From the NCBI RefSeq assembly GCF_008123425.1, contig NZ_VSSS01000033.1, forward strand, positions 123,313-187,312: DNA of 64,000 bases, written 5' to 3'. Under the pieces are notes generated by a model. It was not told where the DNA came from and searched no databases. It saw only the letters and a program-made list of their open reading frames with translations. Shown in pieces: positions 15,724-25,009 of the stretch; the stretch's first letter is position 1, and each line of letters starts with the position of its first letter. The position numbers and the translations under genes are program-made. Source of the DNA: Bradyrhizobium rifense. GTDB lineage: Bacteria > Pseudomonadota > Alphaproteobacteria > Rhizobiales > Xanthobacteraceae.

Positions 15724-17247
15724 ATGACCATCAGCCCCGTCATCCGCCTGCATCCCGCTGATGGCGTGCTGATCGCGCGCGCGAGCCTGCCGCCCGGCAC
15801 CGTGGTGGCGGACGGCGTGACCACGGTCGAGCGCATTCCCTCCGGCCACAAGGTCGCGATCAAGCCGATCGCGGTGGGCGAGCCTGTGATCCGCTACGGC
15901 CAGATCATCGGCTTTGCGACCCACGCCATCGCGCCGGGCCAGCACGTGCACGTGCAGAACATCGGCATGGGCGATTTCGCCAAGGACTACGCCTATTGCG
16001 CCGACGTCAAGCCGACGCCGAACTTCGATCTGCCGGCGACCTTCGAGGGCATCCGCCGCCCGGACGGCCGCGTCGCCACGCGCAACTATATCGGCATCCT
16101 CACCTCGGTGAATTGCAGCGCGCATGTCGCTGGCCTCGTCGCCGATGTCTTCAAGAAGAATCCCTTCACCGGCGACAATCCGCTCGCCGACTTCCCCAAC
16201 GTCGACGGCGTGGTCGCGCTGACCCACAAGACCGGCTGCGGCATGACGCAGAACGAGCCGCTGGCGCTGCTCCGCCGCACGCTCGGCGGCTATGCGCGTC
16301 ATGTGAACTTCTCGCACGTCATCGTGCTCGGGCTGGGCTGCGAGGTGAACCAGATCGGTGGGCTGATGGAAGAGCAGAAGCTCGCCGGACGCCTGCGCGC
16401 GATGGATATTCAGGAGGTCGGCGGCACCCGCAAGACGGTGGAGGCCGGCATTGCCTTCGTGCGCGAGGCGCTCGCTGACTCCAACAAGGTCAAGCGCGAG
16501 TCCGTGCCGGTGAGCGAGCTCACCGTGGCGCTGCAATGCGGCGGCTCGGACGGCTATTCGGGCGTGTCGGCAAATCCGGCGCTGGGCGCTGCCAGCGATC
16601 TCATCGTGCGTCACGGCGGCACCGTGATCCTGTCGGAGACGCCCGAGACCTACGGCGCCGAGCATCTGCTCACGCGCCGCGCCGTGAGCCGCGAGGTCGG
16701 CGAGAAGCTGGTCGATCTCATGCGCTGGTGGGACGAATACACCGAGCGCGAAGGCGCCGAGATGAACGCCAATCCGAGCCCCGGCAACAAGGCCGGCGGC
16801 CTTACCACCATCCTGGAAAAATCGCTCGGCGCGATGGCCAAGGCCGGCACCACCAATCTGGTTGACGTGCTCCGCTACGCCGAGCCGGTGACCAAGCGCG
16901 GCTTCGTGTTCATGGACACGCCCGGCTACGATCCGGTCGCCGCCACCGGCCAGGTCGCCGGCGGCGCCAACCTGGTCTGCTTCACCACCGGCCGCGGCAG
17001 CGTGTTCGGCTGCAAGCCCGCGCCCTCGATCAAGCTCGCCACCAACACGCCCATGTACAAGCGCATGGAAGAAGATATGGACGTCAATTGCGGCACCATC
17101 CTCGAAGGCGAGGAGAGCGTCCAGGAGTGCGGCCAGCGCATTTTCGATCTGGTCCTCAAGACCGCGTCCGGCCAGCCGACCAAGAGCGAAAGCTTCGATT
17201 TCGGCGGTGCCGAGTTCGCGCCCTGGGTGCTTGGCGCGACGATGTAG
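15724..17247 (+). CDS. UxaA/GarD-family dehydratase (altronate/galactarate dehydratase-like)
   Basis: A 507-residue enzyme with two parts: an N-terminal SAF domain (about residues 1-95) and a C-terminal galactarate/altronate dehydratase domain. Family marks include GIRRPDGRVATRNYIGI, THKTGCGMTQNEPLALL, a glycine-cysteine segment VALQCGGSDGYSGVSANPAL and MNANPSPGNKAGGLTTI. Such iron-dependent enzymes dehydrate hexarates or hexonates to 2-keto-3-deoxy acids. An upstream HpcH/HpaI aldolase could then release pyruvate. The sugar-acid substrate is not clear. Start ATG at 15724 follows AAGGAGA. Confidence 0.88.
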   Translation: MTISPVIRLHPADGVLIARASLPPGTVVADGVTTVERIPSGHKVAIKPIAVGEPVIRYGQIIGFATHAIAPGQHVHVQNIGMGDFAKDYAYCADVKPTPNFDLPATFEGIRRPDGRVATRNYIGILTSVNCSAHVAGLVADVFKKNPFTGDNPLADFPNVDGVVALTHKTGCGMTQNEPLALLRRTLGGYARHVNFSHVIVLGLGCEVNQIGGLMEEQKLAGRLRAMDIQEVGGTRKTVEAGIAFVREALADSNKVKRESVPVSELTVALQCGGSDGYSGVSANPALGAASDLIVRHGGTVILSETPETYGAEHLLTRRAVSREVGEKLVDLMRWWDEYTEREGAEMNANPSPGNKAGGLTTILEKSLGAMAKAGTTNLVDVLRYAEPVTKRGFVFMDTPGYDPVAATGQVAGGANLVCFTTGRGSVFGCKPAPSIKLATNTPMYKRMEEDMDVNCGTILEGEESVQECGQRIFDLVLKTASGQPTKSESFDFGGAEFAPWVLGATM

Positions 17248-17255
17248 GGTGATCT

Positions 17256-17378
17256 CGTAGCCCGGATGGAGCCAACGGGTCGGCGCGAAGCGCCGACCGA
17301 TGACAGGCTCCGCGAAATCCGGGGCCTCGCGCCGCGGAGAGACTTTCCCGGATTACGCTGCGCTCCATCCGGGCTACG
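17256..17378. repeat. Large inverted repeat with an inner hairpin
   Basis: Outer arms CGTAGCCCGGATGGAG (17256-17271) and CTCCATCCGGGCTACG (17363-17378) are perfectly complementary. Between them lies an inner hairpin, GGTCGGCGC with GCGCCGACC around 17280. This is a dispersed palindrome type commonly seen in Bradyrhizobium genomes and unlike the element at 1228-1319. It separates the dehydratase gene from the transglutaminase operon. Confidence 0.8.
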
Positions 17379-17473
17379 GGGATACTTCCTAGGCACGGTC
17401 TGCCCGTTGTTAGTGCTTGATCGAGGTCACCAGCGGTGTTCTGCTCAAAAAAGCTGCTGGAGTACCGCACCCC

Positions 17474-20400
17474 GTGTCGATCTACGTCGCATTACACCAC
17501 GTCACACACTACAAATACGACCGCCCGATCGATCTGGGACCGCAGACCATCCGCCTGCGGCCGGCGCCGCATACGCGCACGCCGATCCTGAGCTATTCGC
17601 TCAAGGTCACCCCGGCCAATCACTTCGTGAACTGGCAGCAGGATCCGTTAGGTAATTGGATTGCGCGTTACGTCTTCCCCGAGAAGACGACCGAGCTGAA
17701 GATCGAAGTCGATTTCACGGCACAGATGACGACGGTCAATCCGTTCGACTTCTTCGTCGAGCCTTACGCCGACAGCTTTCCGTTCGAATACCCGAAAGAC
17801 CTCAAGGCCGAGCTGGCGCCGTATCTCGAGACCATCAAGCCCGATCCCGCCTTCGCAAAATATCTCGCCTCGATCCCGCGCGAAGCGCCGAACACGGTCA
17901 ACTTCCTGGTCGATCTCAATCGCGAGTTGCAGCAGAAGATCAACTACGTCATCCGCATGGAACCCGGCGTGCAGACGCCGGAGGAGACGCTCACCTCCAG
18001 CGCCGGCTCGTGTCGCGACTCCGCCTGGCTCCTGATCCAGACCTTCCGCCATCTCGGCCTCGCCGCGCGCTTCGTGTCCGGCTACCTGATCCAGATCCGC
18101 CCTGACATCGATCCGATCGAGGGGCCGCCGGAGGTGGAGAATGACTTCACCGATCTGCACGCCTGGGCCGAGGTCTATCTGCCGGGTGCTGGCTGGATCG
18201 GGTTCGACGCAACGTCCGGCATGCTCGCGGGCGAGGGGCACATCCCCGTCGCCGCCACGCCGCATTATCGTTCGGCCGCCCCGATCTCCGGCGGTGCCGG
18301 TTTTGCCGAAGTCGAGTTCTCTTTCGACATGAGCGTCCGGCGCATCCGCGAGGCGCCGCGCATCACAAAGCCGTTCTCCGACGATTCCTGGACGCGGCTC
18401 AACGATCTCGGCGAGCAGGTCGACGGCGATCTTGCCGCGCAGGACGTGCGGCTCACCATGGGCGGCGAGCCGACCTTCGTGTCTGTGGACGATCTCGAAG
18501 CGGCGGAGTGGAATACGGAAGCGGTGGGCCCGACCAAGCGCGCACTCGGCGACGATCTGATCCGTCGCCTGCGCACGCGTTTCGCGCCGGGCGGCCTGCT
18601 GCATTACGGCCAGGGCAAATGGTACCCGGGCGAGAGCCTGCCGCGCTGGGCGTTCGGTCTGTACTGGCGCAAGGACGGCATGCCGATCTGGAAGAATGGC
18701 GACCTCATCGCCAAGATCGAGAATCCCAAGCGCGCCGTGACCGAGGACGCCGAGGATTTCATGGAAGGCACGGCCGCGCGGCTCGGGCTTGATCCGGGCT
18801 ACATCATTCCGGCCTATGAGGACACCGCCTACTGGCTGCTCAAGGAGGCCGAGCTTCCCGTCAACGTCGATCCCTCCGATTCCAAATTGTCCAATCCGGA
18901 GGAGCGCGCGCGCATGGCGCGAGTGTTCGATGAGGGCCTCCGCAAGCCACGCGGTTTCGTGCTGCCGGTGCAGCGCTGGAACGCGCCGCCGCGCTGGCGC
19001 AGCGAGCGCTGGCAACTCCGGCGCAATCATCTGTTCCTGATGCCGGGTGATTCCCCTCTCGGCCTGCGCCTGCCGATCGGCTCGCTCGGCTACGTCCCGC
19101 CCAGTGAATATCCCTACATCGTCGAGCAGGACCCGATGGAGGCGCGGGGCAAGCTGCCGGTGTTCACGCTCCCGGAGCGCCCGAAAGCGCCGCCGTCGCG
19201 GGTCGCGCCCGAGAAGCTCAACACATCGATCCCCGTCCGCACGGCACTGTCGATCGAAGTCCGCGACGGCGTGATCTGCGCCTTCATGCCGCCGGTCGAA
19301 CGCATCGAGGATTATCTCGAGATGATCGCGGCGGTCGAAGCCACGGCCGAGGAGATGCAGCTCCAGGTCCATGTCGAGGGCTATGCGCCGCCGTTCGATC
19401 CGCGCATCGAGGTCATCAAGGTGACGCCTGACCCCGGCGTCATCGAGGTCAACGTTCAGCCGGCAAAGAATTGGCGCGAAGCGGTCGACATCACCGTCGG
19501 GCTCTATGAGGATGCCGGCAAGATACGCCTCGGCGCCAACCGCTTCCTGGTCGATGGCCGCCACACCGGCACCGGCGGCGGCAATCACGTCGTGGTCGGC
19601 GGCTCCAGCCCGCAGGATTCGCCGTTCCTGCGCCGGCCTGATCTGTTGAAGAGCCTGGTGCTGTACTGGCAGCGGCATCCGTCGCTGTCCTACTTCTTCT
19701 CCGGCCTCTTCATCGGCCCGACCAGCCAGGCGCCGCGCATCGACGAGGCCCGCCACGACAGCATCTACGAGCTCGAGATTGCGCTCTCGCACGTGCCGCC
19801 GCCGGGCTACCAGACGCCGCTGTGGCTCGTCGACCGGCTGTTCCGGCATCTGCTCGTCGATATCACCGGCAACACCCATCGCGCCGAGATCTGCATCGAC
19901 AAGCTCTATTCGCCGGATGGTCCCACCGGCCGGCTCGGCCTCGTCGAATTCCGTGCGCTCGAAATGCCGCCGGATCCGCGCATGTCGCTGGCGCAGCAGC
20001 TCCTGATCCGCGCGCTGATCGCAAAATTCTGGCGCGAGCCGCAACAGGGCAAGTTCGTGCGCTGGGGCACCGCGCTGCATGATCGCTTCATGCTGCCGCA
20101 TTTCATCTGGGAAGATTTTCAGGATGTGCTCTCCGAGCTCAAGAGCTCCGGCTATCCGTTCGAGCCGGAATGGTATCTGGCCCAGCTCGAATTCCGCTTC
20201 CCCGCCTTTGGCCGCATCCATCATGGCGGCGTGACGCTCGAGCTGCGCCAGGCATTGGAGCCCTGGCACGTGCTCGGCGAGGAGGGCTCGGCCGGCGGCA
20301 CCGTGCGCTATGTCGACTCGTCGGTCGAACGGCTCCAGGTCAAGGCCGAAGGTTTCATCGAGGGGCGCCACGTCGTCAGCTGCAACGGCCGCCGCTTGCC

Positions 20401-20746
20401 GATGACGTCGACGGGCCGGTCCGGAGAGGCCGTGGCCGGCGTCCGCTTCAAGGCCTGGCAGCCGGCCTCCGGCCTGCACCCGACCATTCCGGTCCATGCG
20501 CCCTTGACCTTCGACCTGATCGACACCTGGAACGGCCGCTCGCTCGGCGGCTGCGTCTATCACGTCGCCCATCCCGGCGGCCGCAGCTACGACACCAAGC
20601 CGGTCAACACCTACGAGGCCGAGGCGCGGCGGCTGGCGCGCTTCCAGGACCACGGCCATACCCCAGGTCCCATGCAGCCGCCGCCCGAGGAACGCACAAA
20701 TGAATTTCCGCTGACCCTCGACTTGCGGACACCGCTCCTGCAATGA
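17474..20746 (+). CDS. Transglutaminase-like domain fused to DUF2126
   Basis: A 1090-residue protein. An N-terminal bacterial transglutaminase-like module (about residues 1-290) has a plausible triad: Cys180 in SSAGSCRDSAWLL, His229 in DLHAWAEVYLPG and Asp245 in WIGFDATSG. The rest is DUF2126, with conserved runs such as RLTMGGEPTFVSVDD, HYGQGKWYPGESLPRWAFG and GGGNHVVVGGSS. I chose GTG 17474, giving a protein starting VSIYVALHHVTHYKYDRP; the open frame begins 19 codons earlier. No signal peptide. It heads a three-gene set with a permuted ATP-grasp/alpha-E gene and a second transglutaminase. Comparative work predicts peptide or amide-bond chemistry for such sets; the product is unknown. Confidence 0.9.
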   Translation: MSIYVALHHVTHYKYDRPIDLGPQTIRLRPAPHTRTPILSYSLKVTPANHFVNWQQDPLGNWIARYVFPEKTTELKIEVDFTAQMTTVNPFDFFVEPYADSFPFEYPKDLKAELAPYLETIKPDPAFAKYLASIPREAPNTVNFLVDLNRELQQKINYVIRMEPGVQTPEETLTSSAGSCRDSAWLLIQTFRHLGLAARFVSGYLIQIRPDIDPIEGPPEVENDFTDLHAWAEVYLPGAGWIGFDATSGMLAGEGHIPVAATPHYRSAAPISGGAGFAEVEFSFDMSVRRIREAPRITKPFSDDSWTRLNDLGEQVDGDLAAQDVRLTMGGEPTFVSVDDLEAAEWNTEAVGPTKRALGDDLIRRLRTRFAPGGLLHYGQGKWYPGESLPRWAFGLYWRKDGMPIWKNGDLIAKIENPKRAVTEDAEDFMEGTAARLGLDPGYIIPAYEDTAYWLLKEAELPVNVDPSDSKLSNPEERARMARVFDEGLRKPRGFVLPVQRWNAPPRWRSERWQLRRNHLFLMPGDSPLGLRLPIGSLGYVPPSEYPYIVEQDPMEARGKLPVFTLPERPKAPPSRVAPEKLNTSIPVRTALSIEVRDGVICAFMPPVERIEDYLEMIAAVEATAEEMQLQVHVEGYAPPFDPRIEVIKVTPDPGVIEVNVQPAKNWREAVDITVGLYEDAGKIRLGANRFLVDGRHTGTGGGNHVVVGGSSPQDSPFLRRPDLLKSLVLYWQRHPSLSYFFSGLFIGPTSQAPRIDEARHDSIYELEIALSHVPPPGYQTPLWLVDRLFRHLLVDITGNTHRAEICIDKLYSPDGPTGRLGLVEFRALEMPPDPRMSLAQQLLIRALIAKFWREPQQGKFVRWGTALHDRFMLPHFIWEDFQDVLSELKSSGYPFEPEWYLAQLEFRFPAFGRIHHGGVTLELRQALEPWHVLGEEGSAGGTVRYVDSSVERLQVKAEGFIEGRHVVSCNGRRLPMTSTGRSGEAVAGVRFKAWQPASGLHPTIPVHAPLTFDLIDTWNGRSLGGCVYHVAHPGGRSYDTKPVNTYEAEARRLARFQDHGHTPGPMQPPPEERTNEFPLTLDLRTPLLQ

Positions 20747-20773
20747 GTATGATGGAGGGGCAGGGAGAGGCGC

Positions 20774-23299
20774 ATGGGCGAGGGCGCAACCGAACAGAAT
20801 GACAAGGCGGGTAAGGCGCAAGGTCAGCGCGAAGGCCAGCGCCGCCTCGCACAATGGGTCCGCGACTATCGCCGCCTGCCCGGCATCCCGGACGAGTTCC
20901 TGGGGCCTGACGGTGCGCCGCGCGCGGTCTGGAGCCGATTCTTCGATGCCTTCGGCGCCCTCGCGCCCGACGAGGTCGAGCGGCGCTTCGGCATGGCCGA
21001 CCGTCACCTCCGCGAAGCCGGCGTTACCTACCGCGCCCCCGGCGACACCGCCGACCGGCCGTGGTCGCTCAGCCATCTGCCGCTGCTGATCGACGAGGCC
21101 GACTGGAAGCAGCTCTCCGCCGGCATCACCCAGCGCGCCGAGCTTTTGGAGCTCGTGCTGCGCGACATCTATGGCGAGGGCCGGCTGGTCGCGGAAGGCG
21201 CGCTGCCTGCGGGTGCGATCGCCGGCAGCCCCGAATATCTCCGTCCTGTCTGTGGCGTGCCGCCGCCGGGCGGGCGCTACCTCTCGCTCTATGCCGCCGA
21301 TGTCGGCCGCGGGCCCGACGGCCGCTGGTGGGTGCTCGGCGATCGCACGCAGGCGCCGTCAGGCGCGGGTTATGCGCTCGAAAATCGCCTGGTGCTGTCG
21401 CGTGCCTTCTCCGATCTCTACAAGTCGATGAACGTGCCGCGCGTCGCGCCGTTCTTCGAGGCGTTTCGCGACTCGCTTCGCGCGCGCGCCGATCGCGACG
21501 AGCCGCGGATCGGCGTGCTCTCGCCCGGCAGTTTCAGCGAGACCTATTTCGAGCACGCGACGCTCGCGCGCTATCTCGGCTTCCTCCTGGTCGAGGGCGA
21601 CGATCTCGCCGTCAGCGACAATCGCGTCCACATCCGCACGGTCGCAGGATTGAAGCGGCTCGACGTGCTGCTGCGTCGCGTCGATTCCAACTCGCTCGAT
21701 CCGCTCGAGCTCGACGCCTCCTCGCATCTCGGCGTGCCCGGCCTGATCGACGTGCTGCGCAAGGACGGTGTCGTCGTCGCCAACATGCCAGGCTCGGGCG
21801 TGCTGGAGGCGCGGGCGCTGCTCGGTTTCCTGCCGGCCTTGAGCCGCCGCCTGCTCGGTGAAGAGCTGAAGATGCCGCATATCGCGACCTGGTGGTGCGG
21901 GCAGAAGTCGGCGCGCGACGAGGTGCTGTCGCGGCTCGACCAGGTCGCGATCGAAGGCGCCTACCGGCGCGGCGTGCCCGGCTTCGACAGCAACGGCCCG
22001 GTGCTCGCCAGTGAACTCGACGCCGCCGGACGCCAGCGCCTGACCGACGCCATCGGCGCGCGCGGCATGGACTATGTCGGCCAGGAGGTGGTGCGCCTCT
22101 CCACGATGCCGGTGTGGGAGCAGGGGCAGATCACGCCGCGTCCCTTCGTGCTGCGCGTGTTCGCTGCCGCAACGCCCGAGGGCTGGGCCATCATGCCCGG
22201 CGGGTTCTGCCGCATCGCAGAGCAGGCGGATGCGCGCGCGGTGTCGATGGGCGACGGCGCGCGTGCCGCCGACGTCTGGGTGGTCTCGGACAAGAAGGTC
22301 TCGACCGCGTCGCTGCTGCCGGCGACCGACAAGGTCCGCATTCGTCGCATTGCCGGCGTGCTGCCAAGCCGCGCCGCCGACAATCTGTTCTGGCTCGGCC
22401 GCTATCTCGAGCGCGCCGAAGCGACGCTGCGGCTGGTGCGTGCGCTGGGCTCTCCGAGCGGGCCCAACAAGGGCACCGCGGCCTCGCTGCAATCGGCCGA
22501 GCGGATTCAGCGCCTGCTGGTGACCTGGGGCGCGATCTCGCAGACCTCGCGCGCGGCACCGGGACGCATCGTCGCCGAAGCCTTGCAGAGCCCGGAGCGC
22601 TTCGGCTCGGCGCTGTCGCTGGTGCGCTCGGCGCAGCGCACCGCGACCTCCTTGCGCGAGCGGCTGTCGCCCGATGCCTGGCAGGTCATCACCGAGATGG
22701 CCGATCGGCTTTCCTACGAGGTCGAGGACGACGACAGCGTGCTGAGCGCGGCCGAACTGACCTTGCAGGAGCTTGCGAGCTTTGCGGGCCTTGCACAGGA
22801 GAACATGAACCGCGCCGCCGGCTGGCGCTTCCTCGATGTCGGCCGCCGCACCGAGCGCGCCATCAACACGGCGCGTTTTGCGCGACAATTCGCTTATGAC
22901 GAGGCGGGCGACGAGGACCTCGATATCCTGCTGACGCTGGTCGATTCCCAGATCACTTATCGCTCGCGCTATTTGCTGGCGCCGATCCTGGCGCCGGTGC
23001 GCGACCTTGCCGTGCTCGATCCCTACAATCCGCGTTCGGTAGCGTTCCAGGTGACGACCTTGAACGAGCATATCGCGGCACTGCCAAGCCTGAAGGAGCT
23101 CGGCCTGATCGAGCAGCCGCAGCGGCTTGCGGTCGCGGTGCAGTCCATGCTGGCCACGGCTGAAGCCGAGAAGCTCGAGGTCAAGAACCTGTTCGCCCTG
23201 GAGCAGGATCTGCTCAGCCTCGCCGAGGCGATCGGGCTGCACTACTTCCCGCACGGCACCAATGCGAGCCGGCCGGAAAAGCTGACGGGGCTGGCGTGA
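20774..23299 (+). CDS. Circularly permuted ATP-grasp protein fused to alpha-E domain
   Basis: An 841-residue fusion. Residues about 1-500 form a circularly permuted ATP-grasp (DUF404/DUF407-type), with segments FGMADRHLREAGVTY, GDRTQAPSGAGYALENR, LSPGSFSETYFEH and WWCGQKSARDEV. Residues about 520-841 form the all-helical alpha-E domain (DUF403), starting near RAADNLFWLGRYLERAEATL. In many bacteria these are two separate genes. The ATP-grasp part suggests carboxylate-amine ligation. Its stop overlaps the next start by 4 bases. The partners on both sides carry transglutaminase-like domains, implying that ligated products are trimmed or transferred. Confidence 0.9.
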   Translation: MGEGATEQNDKAGKAQGQREGQRRLAQWVRDYRRLPGIPDEFLGPDGAPRAVWSRFFDAFGALAPDEVERRFGMADRHLREAGVTYRAPGDTADRPWSLSHLPLLIDEADWKQLSAGITQRAELLELVLRDIYGEGRLVAEGALPAGAIAGSPEYLRPVCGVPPPGGRYLSLYAADVGRGPDGRWWVLGDRTQAPSGAGYALENRLVLSRAFSDLYKSMNVPRVAPFFEAFRDSLRARADRDEPRIGVLSPGSFSETYFEHATLARYLGFLLVEGDDLAVSDNRVHIRTVAGLKRLDVLLRRVDSNSLDPLELDASSHLGVPGLIDVLRKDGVVVANMPGSGVLEARALLGFLPALSRRLLGEELKMPHIATWWCGQKSARDEVLSRLDQVAIEGAYRRGVPGFDSNGPVLASELDAAGRQRLTDAIGARGMDYVGQEVVRLSTMPVWEQGQITPRPFVLRVFAAATPEGWAIMPGGFCRIAEQADARAVSMGDGARAADVWVVSDKKVSTASLLPATDKVRIRRIAGVLPSRAADNLFWLGRYLERAEATLRLVRALGSPSGPNKGTAASLQSAERIQRLLVTWGAISQTSRAAPGRIVAEALQSPERFGSALSLVRSAQRTATSLRERLSPDAWQVITEMADRLSYEVEDDDSVLSAAELTLQELASFAGLAQENMNRAAGWRFLDVGRRTERAINTARFARQFAYDEAGDEDLDILLTLVDSQITYRSRYLLAPILAPVRDLAVLDPYNPRSVAFQVTTLNEHIAALPSLKELGLIEQPQRLAVAVQSMLATAEAEKLEVKNLFALEQDLLSLAEAIGLHYFPHGTNASRPEKLTGLA

Positions 23300-24174
23300 T
23301 CTACGACATAAGGCACGTCACCACCTACGAATATGAGAGCCCGGTCAGCTTCGCCCGCTGCACGCTGCGGCTCGAGCCGAGGGACGGCAACGGCCAGGAG
23401 CTGATCTCGCACAAGATCGAGATCCGTCCGCGTCCGTCCGAGCGCAACGCCCGCCGCGATTTCTTCGGCACGCTGACCGAGAGCATCGTGATCGAGGCCG
23501 CGCATCGCAATTTGCGCATCGACTCGCGCTCGCGCGTCTCCGTCGCGCGGAAGCCACCGGCGCGCGATACCGCGAGCCCGTCCTGGGAGAGCATCCGCGA
23601 CATCGCGTTTGAAGCGACAAGCCTCGGGCCGTCCTCGCCGGTCGGTTATGTCTTTGCGAGCCCGCTGGTGCCGGTGCTGCGTCCCGTCAGTGCCTATGCT
23701 GCCGAGAGCTTTGCGTCAGGTGCGGGTATCCTCGCCGGTGCAGTCGATCTCATGCATCGCATCCGCACCGAGTTTCGCTACGACCCCAAGGCCACCGTGA
23801 TCTCGACGCCGCTCAACGAGGTCTTCGACAAGCGCCACGGCGTCTGTCAGGATTTTGCCCATGTGATGATCGCAGGGCTGCGCGGGCTCGGCCTGCCTGC
23901 GGCCTATGTCAGCGGATATCTGCGCACCATTCCGCCCGCGGGCCAGCCGCGCCTGCAGGGCGCGGACGCGACCCATGCCTGGGTGTCGCTGTGGTGCGGG
24001 GCGGAGCTCGGCTGGATCGACTTCGATCCGACCAACGATCTGCTGGTCGCCAACGATCACATCGTCCTGGCGGTCGGCCGCGACTTCTCCGATGTGTCCC
24101 CCGTGGACGGCATCATCGTCGGCTCGCGGAAGCAGAAGCTTGGCGTTGCCGTGGACGTGCTACTGGTGGAGTGA
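23296..24174 (+). CDS. Transglutaminase-like protein
   Basis: A 292-residue cysteine-hydrolase-fold protein with the N-terminal beta domain seen in stand-alone bacterial transglutaminase-like proteins (IYDIRHVTTYEYESPVSFAR). The triad is visible: Cys184 in RHGVCQDFAHVM, His227 in ATHAWVSLWCG and Asp244 in WIDFDPTNDLL. GTG 23296 overlaps the ATP-grasp stop as GTGA. Such proteins more often act as peptidases or peptide ligases than as protein cross-linkers. It lacks a leader, so it works in the cytoplasm beside the ATP-grasp/alpha-E fusion. Confidence 0.92.
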   Translation: MIYDIRHVTTYEYESPVSFARCTLRLEPRDGNGQELISHKIEIRPRPSERNARRDFFGTLTESIVIEAAHRNLRIDSRSRVSVARKPPARDTASPSWESIRDIAFEATSLGPSSPVGYVFASPLVPVLRPVSAYAAESFASGAGILAGAVDLMHRIRTEFRYDPKATVISTPLNEVFDKRHGVCQDFAHVMIAGLRGLGLPAAYVSGYLRTIPPAGQPRLQGADATHAWVSLWCGAELGWIDFDPTNDLLVANDHIVLAVGRDFSDVSPVDGIIVGSRKQKLGVAVDVLLVE

Positions 24175-24334
24175 CCGTAGTTTCACCGATTCCATTTTGT
24201 GACCGAATGCGTCCAAGTGCAGGAAATTTGTTTCACCGTGTTTCCTGGGTGTGACGAACGGCCGTTCATTAACACGCTGTTAACGCTACCCCGCGACATA
24301 TTGGCTCACTTTTAACGCTGCTGAAGCCGAGCCG

Positions 24335-25009
24335 ATGGTCGAGGGACTTGCATTGCTGACGGACGCCGCCGAACAGGTGGCCCTGTCGCGGATCCTGCGA
24401 AGTTTCAGGCCGGATCTGACGATCTGGCCGGTGTCTGATATCGCCGAGCTTCGCAAGCTCGCGCCCGCGTCTCTCCGCAAGGCCCGGCTTGTCGCCTTCG
24501 CCTCCGGCGTCATCGTGCCGGCCGATTTGCTCGCGCGCTTCGGCCATGGCGCCTACAATTTTCACCCGGGGCCGCCGAACTATCCGGGCTGGGCTCCGGC
24601 CCATTTCGCGCTCTATGACCGCGCAGACAGCTTTGGCGTGACCTTTCACGCCATGGCGGAGCGGGTCGATTCCGGCGCGATCCTCGATGTCGTGTCGTTC
24701 CCGATTCCGCAAGGCAGCACCCTCATGGGGCTTGGCGAACTCGCCTACGCGCATCTGCTGCAATTGTTCGAAGTGTGGGCCGAGCCTTTGGCACGCGAGA
24801 CGTCGCTGATGCCGCGCTGCGCGCTGTCCTGGAGCGGCCGCGCCAACACACGCCGCAGATACAAGGACGCCTGCGACATCCCGCTGGACATTTCCAGGGA
24901 CGAGCTATGGCGCCGCATGCGCGCCTTCGGCGGCAATCATTACGGCATCGCGCCGGCGATCAATCTACATGGTGTCACCTTCACGGCGTCACCTCCGGAG
25001 AGCACATGA
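24335..25009 (+). CDS. Formyltransferase-like protein
   Basis: A 224-residue protein of the formyltetrahydrofolate-dependent transferase fold. The catalytic signature is visible as GAYNFHPGPPNYPGWAPAHF (Asn and His) with a later Asp in ERVDSGAILDV, the region where the third catalytic residue falls. The N-terminal part is short compared with methionyl-tRNA formyltransferase, and there is no C-terminal tRNA-binding domain, so Fmt itself is unlikely. It overlaps the TPR-ATP-grasp gene by 4 bases. The substrate could be an amine on a small molecule or peptide (inference). Confidence 0.8.
   Translation: MVEGLALLTDAAEQVALSRILRSFRPDLTIWPVSDIAELRKLAPASLRKARLVAFASGVIVPADLLARFGHGAYNFHPGPPNYPGWAPAHFALYDRADSFGVTFHAMAERVDSGAILDVVSFPIPQGSTLMGLGELAYAHLLQLFEVWAEPLARETSLMPRCALSWSGRANTRRRYKDACDIPLDISRDELWRRMRAFGGNHYGIAPAINLHGVTFTASPPEST

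Noticed and set aside
17648..21076. A very long open frame on the minus strand
   Set aside because: It lies opposite the transglutaminase-DUF2126 gene, has low-complexity Arg/Ala/Asp-rich sequence and no family similarity. High GC content creates such frames.
24335..25009. Methionyl-tRNA formyltransferase (fmt)
   Set aside because: The protein is too short and has no C-terminal tRNA-binding domain, and no def gene is nearby.
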